Below the pieces are notes generated by a model. That model had not been told where the DNA came from and searched no databases. It saw nothing but the letters and a program-made list of their open reading frames with translations. Shown here in pieces: positions 23,735 through 36,783 of a DNA stretch of 64,000 nucleotides. This DNA comes from Cacajao melanocephalus. Taxonomy: Eukaryota > Chordata > Mammalia > Primates > Pitheciidae. The DNA lies in assembly GCA_963573385.1 (NCBI GenBank), contig CAUYLG010013739.1, forward strand, positions 62,001 through 126,000, given 5' to 3'. A program made the position numbers and the translations under genes. The first letter of the stretch is position 1. Each line of letters opens with the position of its first letter.

Positions 23735-23850
23735 CCCACATTACACTGTAAGATACATAAGAAATGGTTTTCGTCATTGCTGTGTCTAGAAGTATTGCAG
23801 TGTCTGATACAGAACAGATACTAAATATTTGCTGAATGTAAATACAACGA
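23735..23850 (+). mobile_element. L2-like 3' end fossil
   Basis: acactgtaagatacataaga, cattgctgtgtctagaag, gtgtctgatacagaacagat and actaaatatttgctgaatg follow the order of L2 3' ends. It ends just before the target duplication of the next L1. Confidence 0.6.
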
Positions 23851-23878
23851 AAAAAGGATTCATAAGAGTATTCACTTT

Positions 23879-24296
23879 CAGGTCAAATTTAAGTGTTTAA
23901 TGCATTTTGATTTGATTTTTGTATATGATAAGACATAGGGATCTAGATTCATTCTTCTGCATATAGATATCCAGTTTTCCTAGCATCATTTATTGAAGAT
24001 ACTGTTCTTTCCCTAATATATATGTTGTTGGCACCTTTGTCAAAAATGAATTCACTACAGGTATATAGATTTAATTCTGAATTCTCTATTCTCATCCATT
24101 GATCTACATGTTTCTATGCCAGTACTATGCTGTTTTGGTTACTATAGCTCTGTAGTAAAATTTGAAGTCAGGTAATGTGATTTTTTTCAATTTTGTTCTT
24201 TTGCTCAGGATGGCTTTGGGTATTCTGGGTCTTTTGCAGCTCCATATAAATTTTAGGATTTCTTTTTTCTATTTCTATGAAGAATGTGAAACTACT
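23879..24296 (-). mobile_element. Inverted 5' part of a twin-primed L1
   Basis: Reverse complement of L1 ORF2: ggtcaaatttaagtgtttaa, ccagttttcctagcatcatt, tgccagtactatgctgtttt, ctatagctctgtagtaaaat. Its first bases (complement of ...ttaaatttgacctgaaa) are the L1 sequence that directly precedes the start of the plus-strand part at 24297. So the two pieces are neighbours in L1 coordinates and one has been flipped. This is the signature of twin priming during target-primed reverse transcription. The left target duplication is at 23864-23878. Confidence 0.9.
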
Positions 24297-25581
24297 AAAA
24301 AATAACACTAGTTAAACTCTCTCGGATATTGAACTAGGCAAATATTTCTTGAGTAATGCCCCACAAGCACAGGCAACCAAACTAAAAATGGACAAATAGG
24401 ATTACATCAAGTTAAAAGATTCTGCACAGCAAAAGAAATAATCAAAAAACTGAAGAGAAAACCCACAGAATGGGAAAAACATATTTTCAACCTACTCATC
24501 TGATAAGGAATTGATAACCAGAGTATATAAGGAGTTCAAACAACTGTGCAGGAAAAATAAAATCCAAATAATTAAATTTTAAAATAGGCAAAGAACTGAA
24601 AAGATATTTTTCAAAAGAAAACGTTCAAAGGGCAAACAGGTATACAAAAAGGTGCTCAACATCATTGGTCATCAGAGAAGTGCAAATAGAAACTATAATG
24701 AAATATTAATATAATTCCACTCCAATTAAAATAGCTTTTATCCAGATAACAGGCAATAATGAATGCTAGTGAGGATATGGAGAAAAAGGAACCTTCATAC
24801 ACTGTTGATGGGAATGTAAGTTAGTGCAGCCACTATGAATAACAGTATGAAAGCTCCTCAAAATACTAAAAATAAAACTACTACATGATCCAGCAATCTC
24901 ACTGCCAAGCATATATACAAAAGATAATAAATCAATATATCAAAGGAACGTCTGTACTCCCATATTTATTGCAGCACTATTTACAATAGTCAAGGTTCAA
25001 AAGCAACCTAAGTGTTCTTTTACAAATGAATGGGTATAGAAAATGTGGTATCTATGTATGATGGAGTACTATTCAGTCATAAAAAATGAGATCCCATCAT
25101 TTGCAACAACATGGATGGAACTGGAGAAATTTATGTTAAATTAAATAACCAGATACAGAAAAATGAACTTATGTACTCCCTCATTTGGGGGAACTAAAAA
25201 TTAAAATATTTGAACTTATAGAGGTAGAAAGTAGAATGATGGTTACCAAGGTCTGGTATGGGTAGTAGGGAGAAGGGGGAACATAGGGGTGGTTAATGGG
25301 TAAAAAACATAGTTAGATACAGTAAATAAAATTCAGTATTTGATAGCACAACAGGGTGGCTATAGTCATCAATCATTTGTCACACATTTTAGAGTAACTG
25401 AGGGAGGATAATTGGAATGCTTACAACACAAAGAAATGACAAATTCTTGAGGTGACAAATACCCCATTTGCCCTGATGTGATTTTTATACATTGTATATC
25501 TGTATCGAAATATCTCTTGTATCCCATAAACAGATATACCTACAATGTGCCCATAAAAAATATAAATTAAAAAAATTTTGA
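24297..25581 (+). mobile_element. Plus-strand 3' part of the twin-primed L1
   Basis: Starts gaaactactaaaaaataaca, then ttcttgagtaatgccccaca, attctgcacagcaaaagaaa, and the ORF2 end (ctattcagtcataaaaaatg, acaacatggatggaactgg), followed by an old-style 3' UTR ending cctacaatgtgcccataaaa and an A-rich tail. Right target duplication aagagtatttacttt (25582-25596) matches the left copy aagagtattcacttt at 14/15. Frames are broken. The subfamily looks like L1MA/L1MB, by memory only. Confidence 0.9.
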
Positions 25582-25596
25582 AAGAGTATTTACTTT

Positions 25597-26321
25597 TATG
25601 ACATCATCACATATTAAAATAGAACTGATGGTATATATCAGAGACCTCACTATAATTCAACATTTTATTTAAATAATTAAATACTATTCCTTTTCAAAAT
25701 TCTGGAAGAATACAATAATTTTGTTACTTCATAGGAAATACTAATAGAAATTAAGAACTTATTGTTAATAGAAATAATACATACCTTCATTATAAGCTAT
25801 TCAAGGTACAGTAACATATTAGAAAAATGTAGAGCCTCTTAATAAATGGTATTCTACCTTAATATGCATATTGTTATGATACTATTTTACTTTACTTAAC
25901 AATGTTTTGAATATTTTCTATGTATGTACATATATCTCTGCCTCAATATTTTCAATGGATATATGGAAATGTAACACATATTGCTTAATCTTATGGATTC
26001 ATTTAAAGACTTTTTTGTAATTATTTTGTTATTATAATCAATAATACAATTAATAATCATGTGCATGCCATTGTTTAAGCCTATGGAAATATTTCTCTAG
26101 AATAGATAACCCGGAGCCAAATCAGTTTTGGGTATTTTTCCTCAAAAGAATATGAAGTTACTCTGTAATTTTGTCCTCCATCTTCACAATTACGGCCAAT
26201 CTGATGAGTGAAAAATATTTTATTAATTATTTATTTGATGCATTTCTTATGTTTACAATATATAAATGAATTTATTGCTAATTTGTAGCTCCTAGTCTAA
26301 ACATTGACAAAATAGTCATGG
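25597..26321. other. Unassigned AT-rich DNA
   Basis: No ORF, RNA gene or repeat family recognised. Ends at the MST LTR target duplication. Confidence 0.4.
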
Positions 26322-26326
26322 CTATG

Positions 26327-26688
26327 TGTATGCTTTGGATGTGTCCCCACCCAGATCACAAATTGAATAGTAGCACCCATAATTCCCACATGTCATGGGA
26401 GGGACCCAGCAGGAGGTAATTGAATCATGGGGGTGGGTTTTTCCAGGGCTGTTCTCATAATAGTGTAAGTATTGTGAGATCTGATTGTTTTATAAAGGAG
26501 AGTTCCCCTGCACATTCTCTCTTAGCTTGCCACCATGTAAGACATGACTTTATTCCTCTTTCACCTTCTGCCATGACTGTGAGGCCTCCTCAGCCATATG
26601 GAACTGTGAGTCAATTAAACTTCTTTTCTTTATAAATTACCGAGTCTCGAATACGTGTTTATTAGCAGTGTGAGAACAGACTAATATT
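26327..26688 (+). mobile_element. Solo LTR of MST type with target duplication
   Basis: Reads tgtatgctttggatgtgtcc, gaggtaattgaatcatgggg, gatctgattgttttataaag, ccatatggaactgtgagtc, attaaacttcttttc and ends gagaacagactaata: a complete MST LTR of 362 bp. The flanks ctatg (26322-26326) and ctatg (26689-26693) are a perfect 5-bp target duplication. No internal MaLR sequence is present, so it arose by LTR-LTR recombination. The ORF at 26420-26635 lies wholly in the LTR and is incidental. Confidence 0.92.
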
Positions 26689-26693
26689 CTATG

Positions 26694-29600
26694 CTCCAGT
26701 GAAGGATACTTTAATGTGATTCTCTTCTCTTGATAACTTTTCCTTCAGCCCCCTACTTCCCTTGGTTCATTCTCTGCAGTTCCTCAGTGTGGTTGGGGAA
26801 TGCAGTCATACGTTTTGCTTGGCTTTTAGGGTTCTATACTGCTTTTACTAGGAGGCTTTCTTTAAGCTAAAAGTTCATTTTCTCTTAGAGTATACTTCAC
26901 AATTTGAATCATTCATGTGTTTGGCTTCATCAGAAGGATTAGATGGAGAACAAATTGACTAAATTCTTAAAAATGAAGTTTCTTAATAAATTATCCTGAT
27001 AATTTTTTGCTTAATTTCACATATACTTGTTCTAGACTCAACTTTCCTGAACCAATTTGAGAACTTTTTTTAAATATGTGTGTTCTTGGTTGTGATTTAC
27101 TTTGATTTTTTTGGTGTGTTTCCATCAAATTATACTTTCTAGTGATTTCTCACAACTCATAGTTTGCAATGATGCTTCTTGTTTCCCAAAATGAAGTCTC
27201 TAACTTGAATAAACAAAATAGACATATGCAGATACAAATTACATGTAGATACCATTATGTTTTGGTAAGATTGGATGATTTGTTTTTAATTTGAGGGTAT
27301 GGGAAAAAGGAAAGCTGTCATAATTCTTATTGTGTAATCCTGGCAAGTTCTTCAGAGTTATAAACAGTCATCTTCCAGAGTGCTGAAAATGATGTGTTCT
27401 AAGAAGCTCCTTTGACCACACATCAGAAAAGACAGGCAAGAAATATGAGGATACTATGACCAGAGTAAGGAAACAGGGTTGGAAACATAAATTATAAATC
27501 AAATTTCAGAAACATGAAAGTTCTGAATTTTGCATGGTGATTTTTCAGTCTACCTGAATCTGGGCAACTACATATTAATAAAATGTGCTTCAGGATAAGA
27601 AGAAACAAAAATTTATTTATTTAATGATAGTTAATGATTTTCTGAATAATGCTTTCTTATAAACTTTTGGAAACACAACCAAAAGTTAATTTACAATAAT
27701 AATAATAATTTTTAGAAAGCAACAACAGCAAAAAAACCCCACAAACAATAACAGTATTTTTAAGTGATTGCTATTAGTCATATATTTTAATGTTTATTAT
27801 TATCTGATGTTACTTTTGGCAAGAAAATAATCATATTAGTTCCTCTTACAATTGAGAAAAAAAGAAGCTTAAGCTATAAAAGTGCATCACCAGATGAACA
27901 GATTTCAAACTTAATGCCTCATGAGGAAGATAAGGCATACAATGAATATTTCATAGTACACATTTCTTGTGCACAGTTTGCAGAGATCATAAAAGTGTAG
28001 TTATACTGTTTTCAACTTTACTAAAACGTTTTCAGTGTGTTTACTGAGGAGTTGGTGTACTGGAGTATTTTCACACCACTGACACATTGGTCTGTGTTAC
28101 CGTTTTCTTATTGATATCATGTAACAATAACTTTGGAGAATTGACAAAAAAGAAAACAAAATAAGCGTAAGAAAAAAATGAAACTATGATTATTTATGAA
28201 AAGTTGTCTCACTTATAAATTTAACTTTTGTTGGTGATAAGATGGAGATGATGTAAGGATTTTTTAAATGTGATAGTTTACCTAATAAAAGAAAACTACT
28301 AAACAGAAGGGGATATCAAAGCTGAAAATTGTATAGATTTATTTTAAGAACAAATGTTCTAAAGGAAACAAAAAGAAACTAAGACATATGTTTAGTAAAT
28401 TCAAATATTTGCAGATATTTATAACTGGCAATGCTAATTTTAATATTCTAGTTTTATAATTTACTTTTGAAACCTGATATTAAATCCTGCATAATATTTC
28501 TCATTCAAGCTTTAATATTTTATATCTGTGACCTTTAGAGTCCAGCTGTAATTATATTACATTTTCAGCATATGTGGCTGCCCAGCACTAAAATCTATTA
28601 GTGAAACTCACAGGATTCAACCTACATCTGATCATTTAGTTTTAACATGATCAGCATTGGCCAAAGTTTTCAAGCCAATTTACAATTCTGAACTTCAACT
28701 ATTTAACTCACGAAAACTACCAAATATTATTGCACTTGTAAAATTATAATGCTTTTGTTGATAAGAACATAGAGTTATTTAGTGTTTTCTGAGATTTTAT
28801 TAGACCATTTAGTAGCCGTTGATGTTCTGTTAAATCGTTAACATTAACAAAAATTATATCTACTAACTTACCAAAGTAGAATATTTCCATTTTTGAAATA
28901 CAGATTTAACAGCACGGTTTCATGCATTTCTGGCACACACCAGGGGTAAGACTAATGCTATGTAAATAGATACAGAAATGTAATCAATACAACGGGGAAA
29001 AGTAGCTTAAAAAGTAAATGAAATTGTTTTGTAAAAAAAAATAAAAATACTGAAGTTCTCAATTCAAGGAATCTATAAATTTCCAGATTCCTAGAACTGA
29101 AGTTGTTGTTTACATGGTGGTTAATGATATATAAACACATTAAGTTCACATGGAGAAAATATTAATGCTATCAAACAGATAGAACTATTAAGTAGATTTA
29201 TTTATGCCTTTAGCTCCTGTATCATCAAATTATTTGTAAAAAGGCATTTTATGCATCACGCACTAACTCCAACTAATGAGGGCACTGATTAACCACACTA
29301 AAATTTTAGTGTTTTCAGAAGGTACTACCAAGGCTTTTTCCACTAGAAACTCTTCTAATCCAAGTACTTTGGATAAGAATGAGCAAGATTTTAATTATCT
29401 TATTGGCCAACAGAAAACCTACAAAAAGCTAAACAGAAAAATAGACCTGGGGACAAAAGGAGCTTCTTGAAACTAAACCACATGACTTGACTCAAAATTA
29501 CATAGAAACTTGATTTTCTGAGTCAAACGAATGTGGCTTTACTTCAAATTGATGGCATTTATATCTAAAATAGTTTATGTTCCGAGAATCCCTTAAACAT

Positions 29601-30244
29601 TCATGTTATTTCCTTGCCTTTTCCTCATATTTTATCTATTTTCAAATTGAGTTTTCTCAATCTCAGAGTCTGGGAATTAAGTCATGTTTTGCTATGCCAT
29701 TTTCTGAGAGAAAAATATTTCTCAACTCTTGATCATTTTATCTTACTCTTCCTTAAAAATGGGCATGCAGTTATAAGAAAGCACTTACAAATGTACAGAA
29801 TTATTAAAACCAAGAAAAATAAGCACCAGAAGTAGCTGGTCATTTTATACATCTTTAACTAACACTAGATTTCCAATATACTTTTAAAGACTTAATCACT
29901 TTTAGTCAGAATGTTACATTATATATTAATTCAAAAAGTCATTTTATTACCTAAAATTTAATTAGTGGGATATTTTATAACTGCTATGTAATCCAAATAT
30001 GTATTTTCATTGTTTGTCATAGAAGCTATATTTTGTTTCTTCAAATTAAAAATTTTGAAAGATTAATCTCAAATGGGGCTAACAGGTAAGTATAAGTCTC
30101 AATATAATAGAGCCTAGTAAGATATTTGGAGGAGCTATTTATTTGTGAGCAATGAAAAATAGGTCAAATAGTGTATACACTTCTAAAGTTATAAGTTGTA
30201 TAAGTATGCAAGTAATCTTGGTTGTAAATATGTGATATCATATC
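26694..30244. other. Long unassigned AT-rich stretch
   Basis: 3.5 kb in which I recognise no repeat family, gene or RNA. The small ORFs of 63-73 codons at 28.9-29.8 kb have no recognisable domains. A short (aat)4 run is at 27697-27709. It could hide diverged repeats. Confidence 0.35.
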
Positions 30245-30345
30245 TACACAGTCTTAGGTTTGTCAATAGATATATTCCCAGTGCCAACAACAGTGTCAGG
30301 TACATGGCAGGTGCTCCACAAATCATGGCTAAATGAAATAATTTA
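30245..30345 (+). mobile_element. L2-like 3' end fossil
   Basis: tattcccagtgccaacaaca, gtgtcaggtacatggcagg and tgctccacaaatcatggcta match the order of the L2 3' terminus. Confidence 0.65.
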
Positions 30346-32606
30346 TATATTTTAAACATTCTTTTGCTTGAATGACTTAATAAATTTAAGATGCATTACA
30401 TTTGAGAAGAATAATATCAACATAGCAATATATTTTTTATGGTCATATGGAATAAAATCTATTCTAGCTAGTTGTAACATAAAAATATGTCCTACTGAGT
30501 ACTAAATGGCTTACAAAATGAGTGGCAGGACTGAAGAAACTTTTATGTTAGTCATTCAGGAAGAATGCCAAATCCTGCAGAACCGAGTCACCAAGAAAGC
30601 TACATTCCTATGATCAACTAACCTGTTCATAAAATCACCATAATCAGCTAATAGTCATGATCAGGAAGCCAACACAGAAAACCGGACACAACCACAATGA
30701 TACTTTCCAACCAAAAATGAAGTATGCCCTCCACCTCTCTTCTGCTATGTAAATATATAAAAAATAACCAAATGAAAATATTGTAGTCTTGCCTACAAAC
30801 TTAGAAAATGTCATTTTCTCCTTTTGGCAGATGATGATTTGGGATTTGGAAAGATAATGTCAGAATTTCTATATATATTATTTTTATTATTTCATAATAT
30901 CTATTTGTGCATAACTTATAATTTATATTATAGTTATAAATTACTGTACTGTCATAATATATAATAGTTATAAAGAAGTAACGCTTGTTGGGGTCTATGC
31001 TCAAAAAATTTTAGCAGTAGACATTTAAGATCAAGAATGCGTATATTACCTAAAAATGAGAGAGAAAAATAACAACATAGTGATAGATCACTTTGGTCTC
31101 ATTGGGTAATTCACATAAATTGAACACTTAAAACATTGTCATACATATGTACTTACTGTAGAACATAAGTTCCTGAATGTAGAAGACACGTTTTATTCAA
31201 CTAATTCTGCTTATGCTACCTGTATGTACTCATTGTATGATTACAAATGAAGGAATGAGTGAATAATATGTTTGAAGAACTATAATGCCAAAGGAAAAAT
31301 AAAATTGTTTTGCTGTGATTCAGTGTCTAGTGCTAGAAAGAGTACTTGTCAATTATAGGACAAGAATATAAACTGGACTTTTCTAAGTATTAGCACTGTT
31401 CAAAACTGAGATAGATTGCCTTCTATGGGCAGCATTTAAGCAGAAAATAAGTGTCTGTCTCTCAGGGATGTTGCAAAAAAGATTCTAATTGAGTAGCTAA
31501 ACTAGGTGAACTAGTTAGACTGAAATCTCCACAATCTTTCTGAATTTACGATTACAAAATTATATTGGGAAAAAGCCCAAGTGTAGAATACATAGATTTT
31601 TAAAATATCAGATCTGTTTACTCTGGCCAAAAGTAGACCAATAAAACTGTTGAAGTAAATTCAATAATTTTAGGTAAAATTTATTTAAACTCAAGACTAA
31701 AATACACTACATGTCAAGAAATAAGTTAAAGTTGAAATACATGCTATCTCTAGATTATAAAATGCCCTTGGGTACACATTGTTAGATTCTATTTTGGGTA
31801 TTTCCACATTGCAATCTTTAAAAAAAATCAAGAAATGTATCACTACTTTACTTAAACCTCAAAATATCACAGTCAAGATATGTCTTTCTGCATCAAGTAA
31901 ACCTTGGAGTTTATCCCATCTAAGAAAATATCAGACACATGAAGAATGTGACTCATGTCTTCCTTTCAAATTATATGTGGAAAGTTTATGGAAAGATTAT
32001 ATCTGTCTCAAGCTCTGAGACATTTTAAATTAGTAATTGTCATACTTTACACCTATGCAAATGACAAGTTTCTGACATGGTACATAATCCATTTGTCTTT
32101 TCTCAAAAAGACAGATAATAACTCAGAGTACTTCATCTAAGAATCCTTCACTACAGTAGCAGACCCAGCAAGTACACCTGTCTTTCTTATCTATCATTAG
32201 CTCAGTTTGAGTTCATAGTAGACAAATCAACACTTGAGGGAGCAAGCTGGATATTTCAATAGCTTTATTTTCAAGCAGGACACATAGTCCAGTTTGTTTA
32301 CCTTTCATTTGATGATCACTTTAATTGGAATATGTAATTATTAGTTTTAGACAATATTGAGACAATTACAGGAATGGAAAAAGTCTTTAACCTTTATTTT
32401 TCTAGATGAGATAATGAAAAATTGTTAGTTATATATAGTAATATGTATATTCACAAGCTTAGTAAGGTAAAAAACAGCAGACATGATAACTTTTATTCCA
32501 TCTCTCATTTTGGTCAGATAATAAGTTTGGTGATTGAATAGATTACTCCCACATCTACTACCTGTAATGCTATGGGTGGAGGCAAAGATGTCTTTTTCTC
32601 TCCCTC
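30346..32606. other. Unassigned AT-rich DNA
   Basis: No family recognised with confidence. An L2-like trace at 31150-31265 (gaacataagttcctgaatgt) is weak. ORFs of 60-80 codons look random. Confidence 0.35.
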
Positions 32607-32615
32607 TTTTTCTCT

Positions 32616-32922
32616 CTTTTTTTTTTTTTTTTTTTTTTTGATTAAGTCTCACTCAAAAACCCCGGCTTGAGTGCAATGGCATGGTCTCGGCTCATTGCAA
32701 GCCCTGCCTCCCAGTTCAAGCGAGTCTCCCACCACAGCCTCCTGAGTAGCTGGGACTATAGGCAAGTGCCACCATACCCGGCTAATTTTGTATTTTTAGT
32801 AAAGATGGGGTTTCACTGTGTTTGCCAGGCTGGTCTCAAACTCCTGACCTCATGATCCACCCGCCTTGGGCTCCCAAAGTGCTGGGATTACAAGCATGAG
32901 CCATGGTGTCCGGCCCGGCCCC
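32616..32922 (-). mobile_element. Alu, minus strand
   Basis: Poly-T at 32617-32639, then gagtgcaatggcatggtctc, ctcctgagtagctgggacta, tatttttagtaaagatgggg, gcctcccaaagtgc-like ctcccaaagtgctgggatta and terminal ggtgtccggcccggcc. Candidate short target duplication tttttctct at 32607-32615 and 32924-32932. It is less diverged than the Alu at 17900, likely AluS. The 62-codon ORF at 32667 is Alu-derived. Confidence 0.95.
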
Positions 32923-32932
32923 GTTTTTCTCT

Positions 32933-33889
32933 TAAATTTGTATCAAACCCAGTTTTTGAGATTTTATTTTTCAACTCATTTTGAAGTTGAAAAGTGTCTT
33001 TTTTTCCCATACTCGAAAATCCCTCCCTCTTTATAAATGTTATTTCTAACTGAAATTAGAAAATGTATTCGAAACCATGTGGTAGAAATTTATTTCTCTT
33101 CTCTTCTTTGCAGGATTGGTTCATAGGCCACAGAAGCACTGGTTATAGAATAGAGGGCGAGGAGACGTGTGTTCTAGAGAAAGGGTAGTCCACTATGGTC
33201 ACAGGAGGCCCCAGGAAGCATATTAACTGTGGGTTCCTGGAGGCAAAATTACTGATATATTTAATCAATATTGTTGTGAAGTGGAATCAATAATCCTGAT
33301 TATAAATAGATGGAGTGATAGAATCAGCCCAAAGCAAGTGTGATCATATATTGAAAAAGCAACTCAGGACTTACATTGTAAACAAAATATATTTGCAAAT
33401 ATCTCCCCTATTGTATTGCACTGAATAGTACTTTTTAGGGTGAGTTACTACTACAAGAGCAAGAGTGGCCTTTTAAAGTATTTAATTTTGAACCATCTAA
33501 AGTATTTAACTTACGCTATTAAGGAATCTACGTACTTAGGGTCTACGGCCATCTTGAGCCATTAAGAAAGATGCTCATTTCATTTTATTCTTTGAAACAT
33601 TTTATGTTTAGTGACTTTATATAATATCAAATAATTAACACTCTAGTTATGTCTACCTGACCTTTCCCTCACTGAACTCTGTTCTGTTCAACACATTTGT
33701 CTTAAGCACCTACTATATTCCTTTGCTTTTTGTTTATTATGTATTTATTTATTATGCATTATTTATTTGGAAGTCTTACTACTTTTATTTGAAAGTATTG
33801 TAGTAACCCACCTGTTCTGATGTTGTTGGTGCACTGACTACCAGAGAGGACCACAGTACTGTATTTCCTATGATCCAGAGAGCTAGAAT
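32933..33889. other. Unassigned DNA
   Basis: No repeat recognised. A pyrimidine tract and AG (tctcttctcttctttgcag, ending 33112) look like a splice acceptor, but no paired donor was found, so no exon is called. Confidence 0.35.
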
Positions 33890-33995
33890 ATGCTGAGCAC
33901 CTGCCTTGTATCAAAAATTAGTTTCTATGAATCTCATTTAGTCTTAGCTATAATTCTACAAGTCTAGCATTGTTTTCTATAGCCTTCAATTCCCT
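33890..33995 (+). mobile_element. MIR fossil
   Basis: tatgctgagcacctgccttg, tatgaatctcatttagtctt and agctataattctacaag follow the MIR 3' half (agcacctactatgtgcc, tatctcatttaatcc, tcacaacaaccct). Confidence 0.65.
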
Positions 33996-35483
33996 TAGTT
34001 AAAGTCAGATTCTTTGAAATAAGCTTTTAAATGCAAATAATTATTTTCTGAAATCCAAGGGAAATCTTAATGAAAAACAGTTCATCTAATTAAATCATAG
34101 ATTATTGCTCTATTCAAAGAGCAGTCCAAAGTAGACCTCTAATCTTTACAATCATCCTCAAAAGTAATTAAGAGTTCAAGTGCAAAATTAAAACAACTCT
34201 AAAATGCCCTGTATTTTCATATTCTTTACTATCTTAAAATTTAAAGGGCCTTTGAGTCTTGTTCTTCAAAAGAACCGTCTTCTTACTTTTAGTTAGCCTT
34301 CTAACACCACCACCAGTGTCTCAGTCACCAGTCCCTCTACAGTCCACCAGTTCATACCCTGTATGATCTTAATTCTAAAACTGTTGAGAACTAGTAGCCT
34401 GAACAGAATAATAAGCACAATTCCATACCACTGACACACTGGATCACTTCAAAACAAATCCTCCCCCAGACAAGCTTTTGAGACTGTTTTTGACCTATAC
34501 CTAAACAGAAAATATACCTAACACTAACTGAGAATTTCTACTGAAGAAATTATCAGTATTTAAATTCAGATAATGACTTCCTAGCCATTTGCATATTGTA
34601 CAAGAAATAGATATGTAGGTATATTGGTGTATTGCTTTTCAGCATTGACTCAAATGATTAAATGACACTTTCTAACGCATATAAAATATTTTTAAGTATT
34701 CTAGGTGTGATTTTTAAAATATGATTTAAATTATACTAAAAGTATTCTAATATGCTTTTAGAAGTGTGATGTGAGTAGCTATATATATGTAATTTTTTGA
34801 AGGACAATATTAGCAGATCTCAATAAGACATCACTATGCTGAGTATTATAACCTTTGATCTGTGTGTATATCTGTTTCTATGAATTTAGTTTTGGCTGCT
34901 TTCCCAAAATATTAATTATAGCACTTTTACTATTATGTTAGGTGTATTTTTGTAAATTCTGTAATATTACTAACTAAATTTTTAGTGTAGACTACTCGCT
35001 TTTGCTTTTCTGAGTATCATTCTTCCATTTTTAATTTGAAAAACCTATTTCAAATTCTTCTAATGTTGAATCCTTTCTTGTTTTGGTGGTATTTAAGTGA
35101 AAATCTATGTATTCATAATAGAAAGTGGGTTCACAAAGAAAAAATATTTTCCATTTCAGAGAGCAAGAAAGATAACAATAGGAAGATATATTGTAGGAAG
35201 GGACAATGAGAAAATGAACATTTTTTCCTAGTGATATATTCAAGTTACTCACATTTTCTCAGTATCTTTTGTCCTTTAATCATCATTAGAATTTCTTCTC
35301 AATTTAAAATTCAGATAACATTGAAGTTTGAATTCTGCATGTGTGATTAAAATATACACATATAGTCAATGTCTGATTAACTTTTACATATAACTTTTTT
35401 TTACATGATTATATTTTATCTATCATGCAATTAATTATGGAAAGACAGGCTATGTCAATAAGTAATTGTCAGTCCTCTAGGAC
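33996..35483. other. Unassigned AT-rich DNA
   Basis: Nothing recognisable. The 73-codon minus-strand ORF at 35031-35252 has no domain or context. Confidence 0.35.
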
Positions 35484-35840
35484 AGTCATAGCAGAATACC
35501 ATAGGCTGGGTGGCTTAAAGAACAGACATTAATTTTCTCACAGTTCTGGAGGCTGGATGTCCAAGATCAAGGTTTTTTGGTAGAACTGGTTTCTGGTGAA
35601 GTCGTTCTTCCTGCTTACAGACAGCCACCTTCTCACTGTGTCCTCACATGGCTTCTTCTCTGTGATCTCTGAGTGCACTCCTGAAGTCTCTTCTTATAAT
35701 GACACCAGTTATGTTAGATTAGGGACCCATGTTTATGAGCTTAATTAATTCTTTATACACCTATCTCTAAATACAGACACAATGGGCATTGGGCTTATAC
35801 CTATGAGTGTGGGGAAAACACAATTTAGTCCAGCATAGAA
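35484..35840 (-). mobile_element. Solo LTR of MLT1 type (MaLR), minus strand
   Basis: Plus strand reads the reverse complement of an MLT1 LTR: ccataggctgggtggcttaa, ctcacagttctggaggctgg, tccaagatcaagg, actgtgtcctcacatggctt, and ending caatttagtccagcatag. About 355 bp, close to full length. No internal sequence. The sharpness of the match suggests MLT1A/B. Confidence 0.85.
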
Positions 35841-36783
35841 ATATACTCCTGAAATATTGCCATTTGAATGTGTTTGCATTAAATGATACTATTATTCCTA
35901 CATTTTCCTTAAATCTACCTGTTTCATATGTACTTGTACTTCACATTAATCTGCAAAAGATTTTAAGATGTATAAAATAACACATAAAGTGAGAAAAAAT
36001 ATGTAACTGAGTTTTTTTAATGTTGGAATATTTAATTGACAAAGATTTTATATTTATAAGGTATACAATGTGATAATCTGATATATGTGTACATTCTATA
36101 ATGAAATGAGTTTTTAAAGGGGAACCCATGATCATTTATAAAATTGTTATTTTTCACTAGCATCTGTAAAGAAATAATACTTTTTCTTTTACCATTGTTA
36201 CTGAATGACAGAATGGGCAATGTCCTCGAAACAGCTGATGATTAAGCAATGTCTCTCAATGTAATCCTAGGACAGAGATGGAAGCACAGTTTAATGAAAG
36301 CTATTAATTGGTACTTCATAGGAAGTATACTTGGATTAAACCAGTCAAAGCCAAGACAATAAGTCCAGTTGCTTGTAATGTGCCAAGAAGCCTGTATAAA
36401 TGTGTAAAATTGGAGAGCATACGGCCACAGAGAGGAGTGTGTTCTGTGTACGACTGAAATATCCAATTCCCATCTAAAGGCATTGATATATATACAACAT
36501 TTGAAAGCATTGTGTCAGGGAAGCTACAATACTTAAGATAACAAATTCAGTCTGTGAACTCCTAGTTTCTATTCTCTCCTACAGTGTACAAAGAATGGTG
36601 AAGTGTTTTTCTGTTTAGAAATCTCTTTTACATTTCTTATGGTTTGTGGCTTTGGATAGAACGTGGACAGTTTGCAAAATGTAATATAAGCTAAATTTTC
36701 TATCTAGTACATTAAATAAAAGTTTGCTTTGTTGTTATTTCAGAATAGATTATTAAAGTTAAAAATCAAGGTGTTATTAATCT
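35841..36783. other. Unassigned AT-rich DNA between two MLT1 LTRs
   Basis: Several short minus-strand ORFs (60-74 codons) but no recognisable MaLR gag or other domain. The two flanking LTRs differ in subtype, so this is probably not a provirus interior. Confidence 0.35.

Noticed and set aside
29276..29470. 64-codon ORF of balanced composition
   Set aside because: No domain, no promoter or splice context, and length within random expectation for 64 kb.
33094..33200. Splice-acceptor-like tract ending at 33112
   Set aside because: No convincing donor at exon distance and no open frame, so no exon is called.
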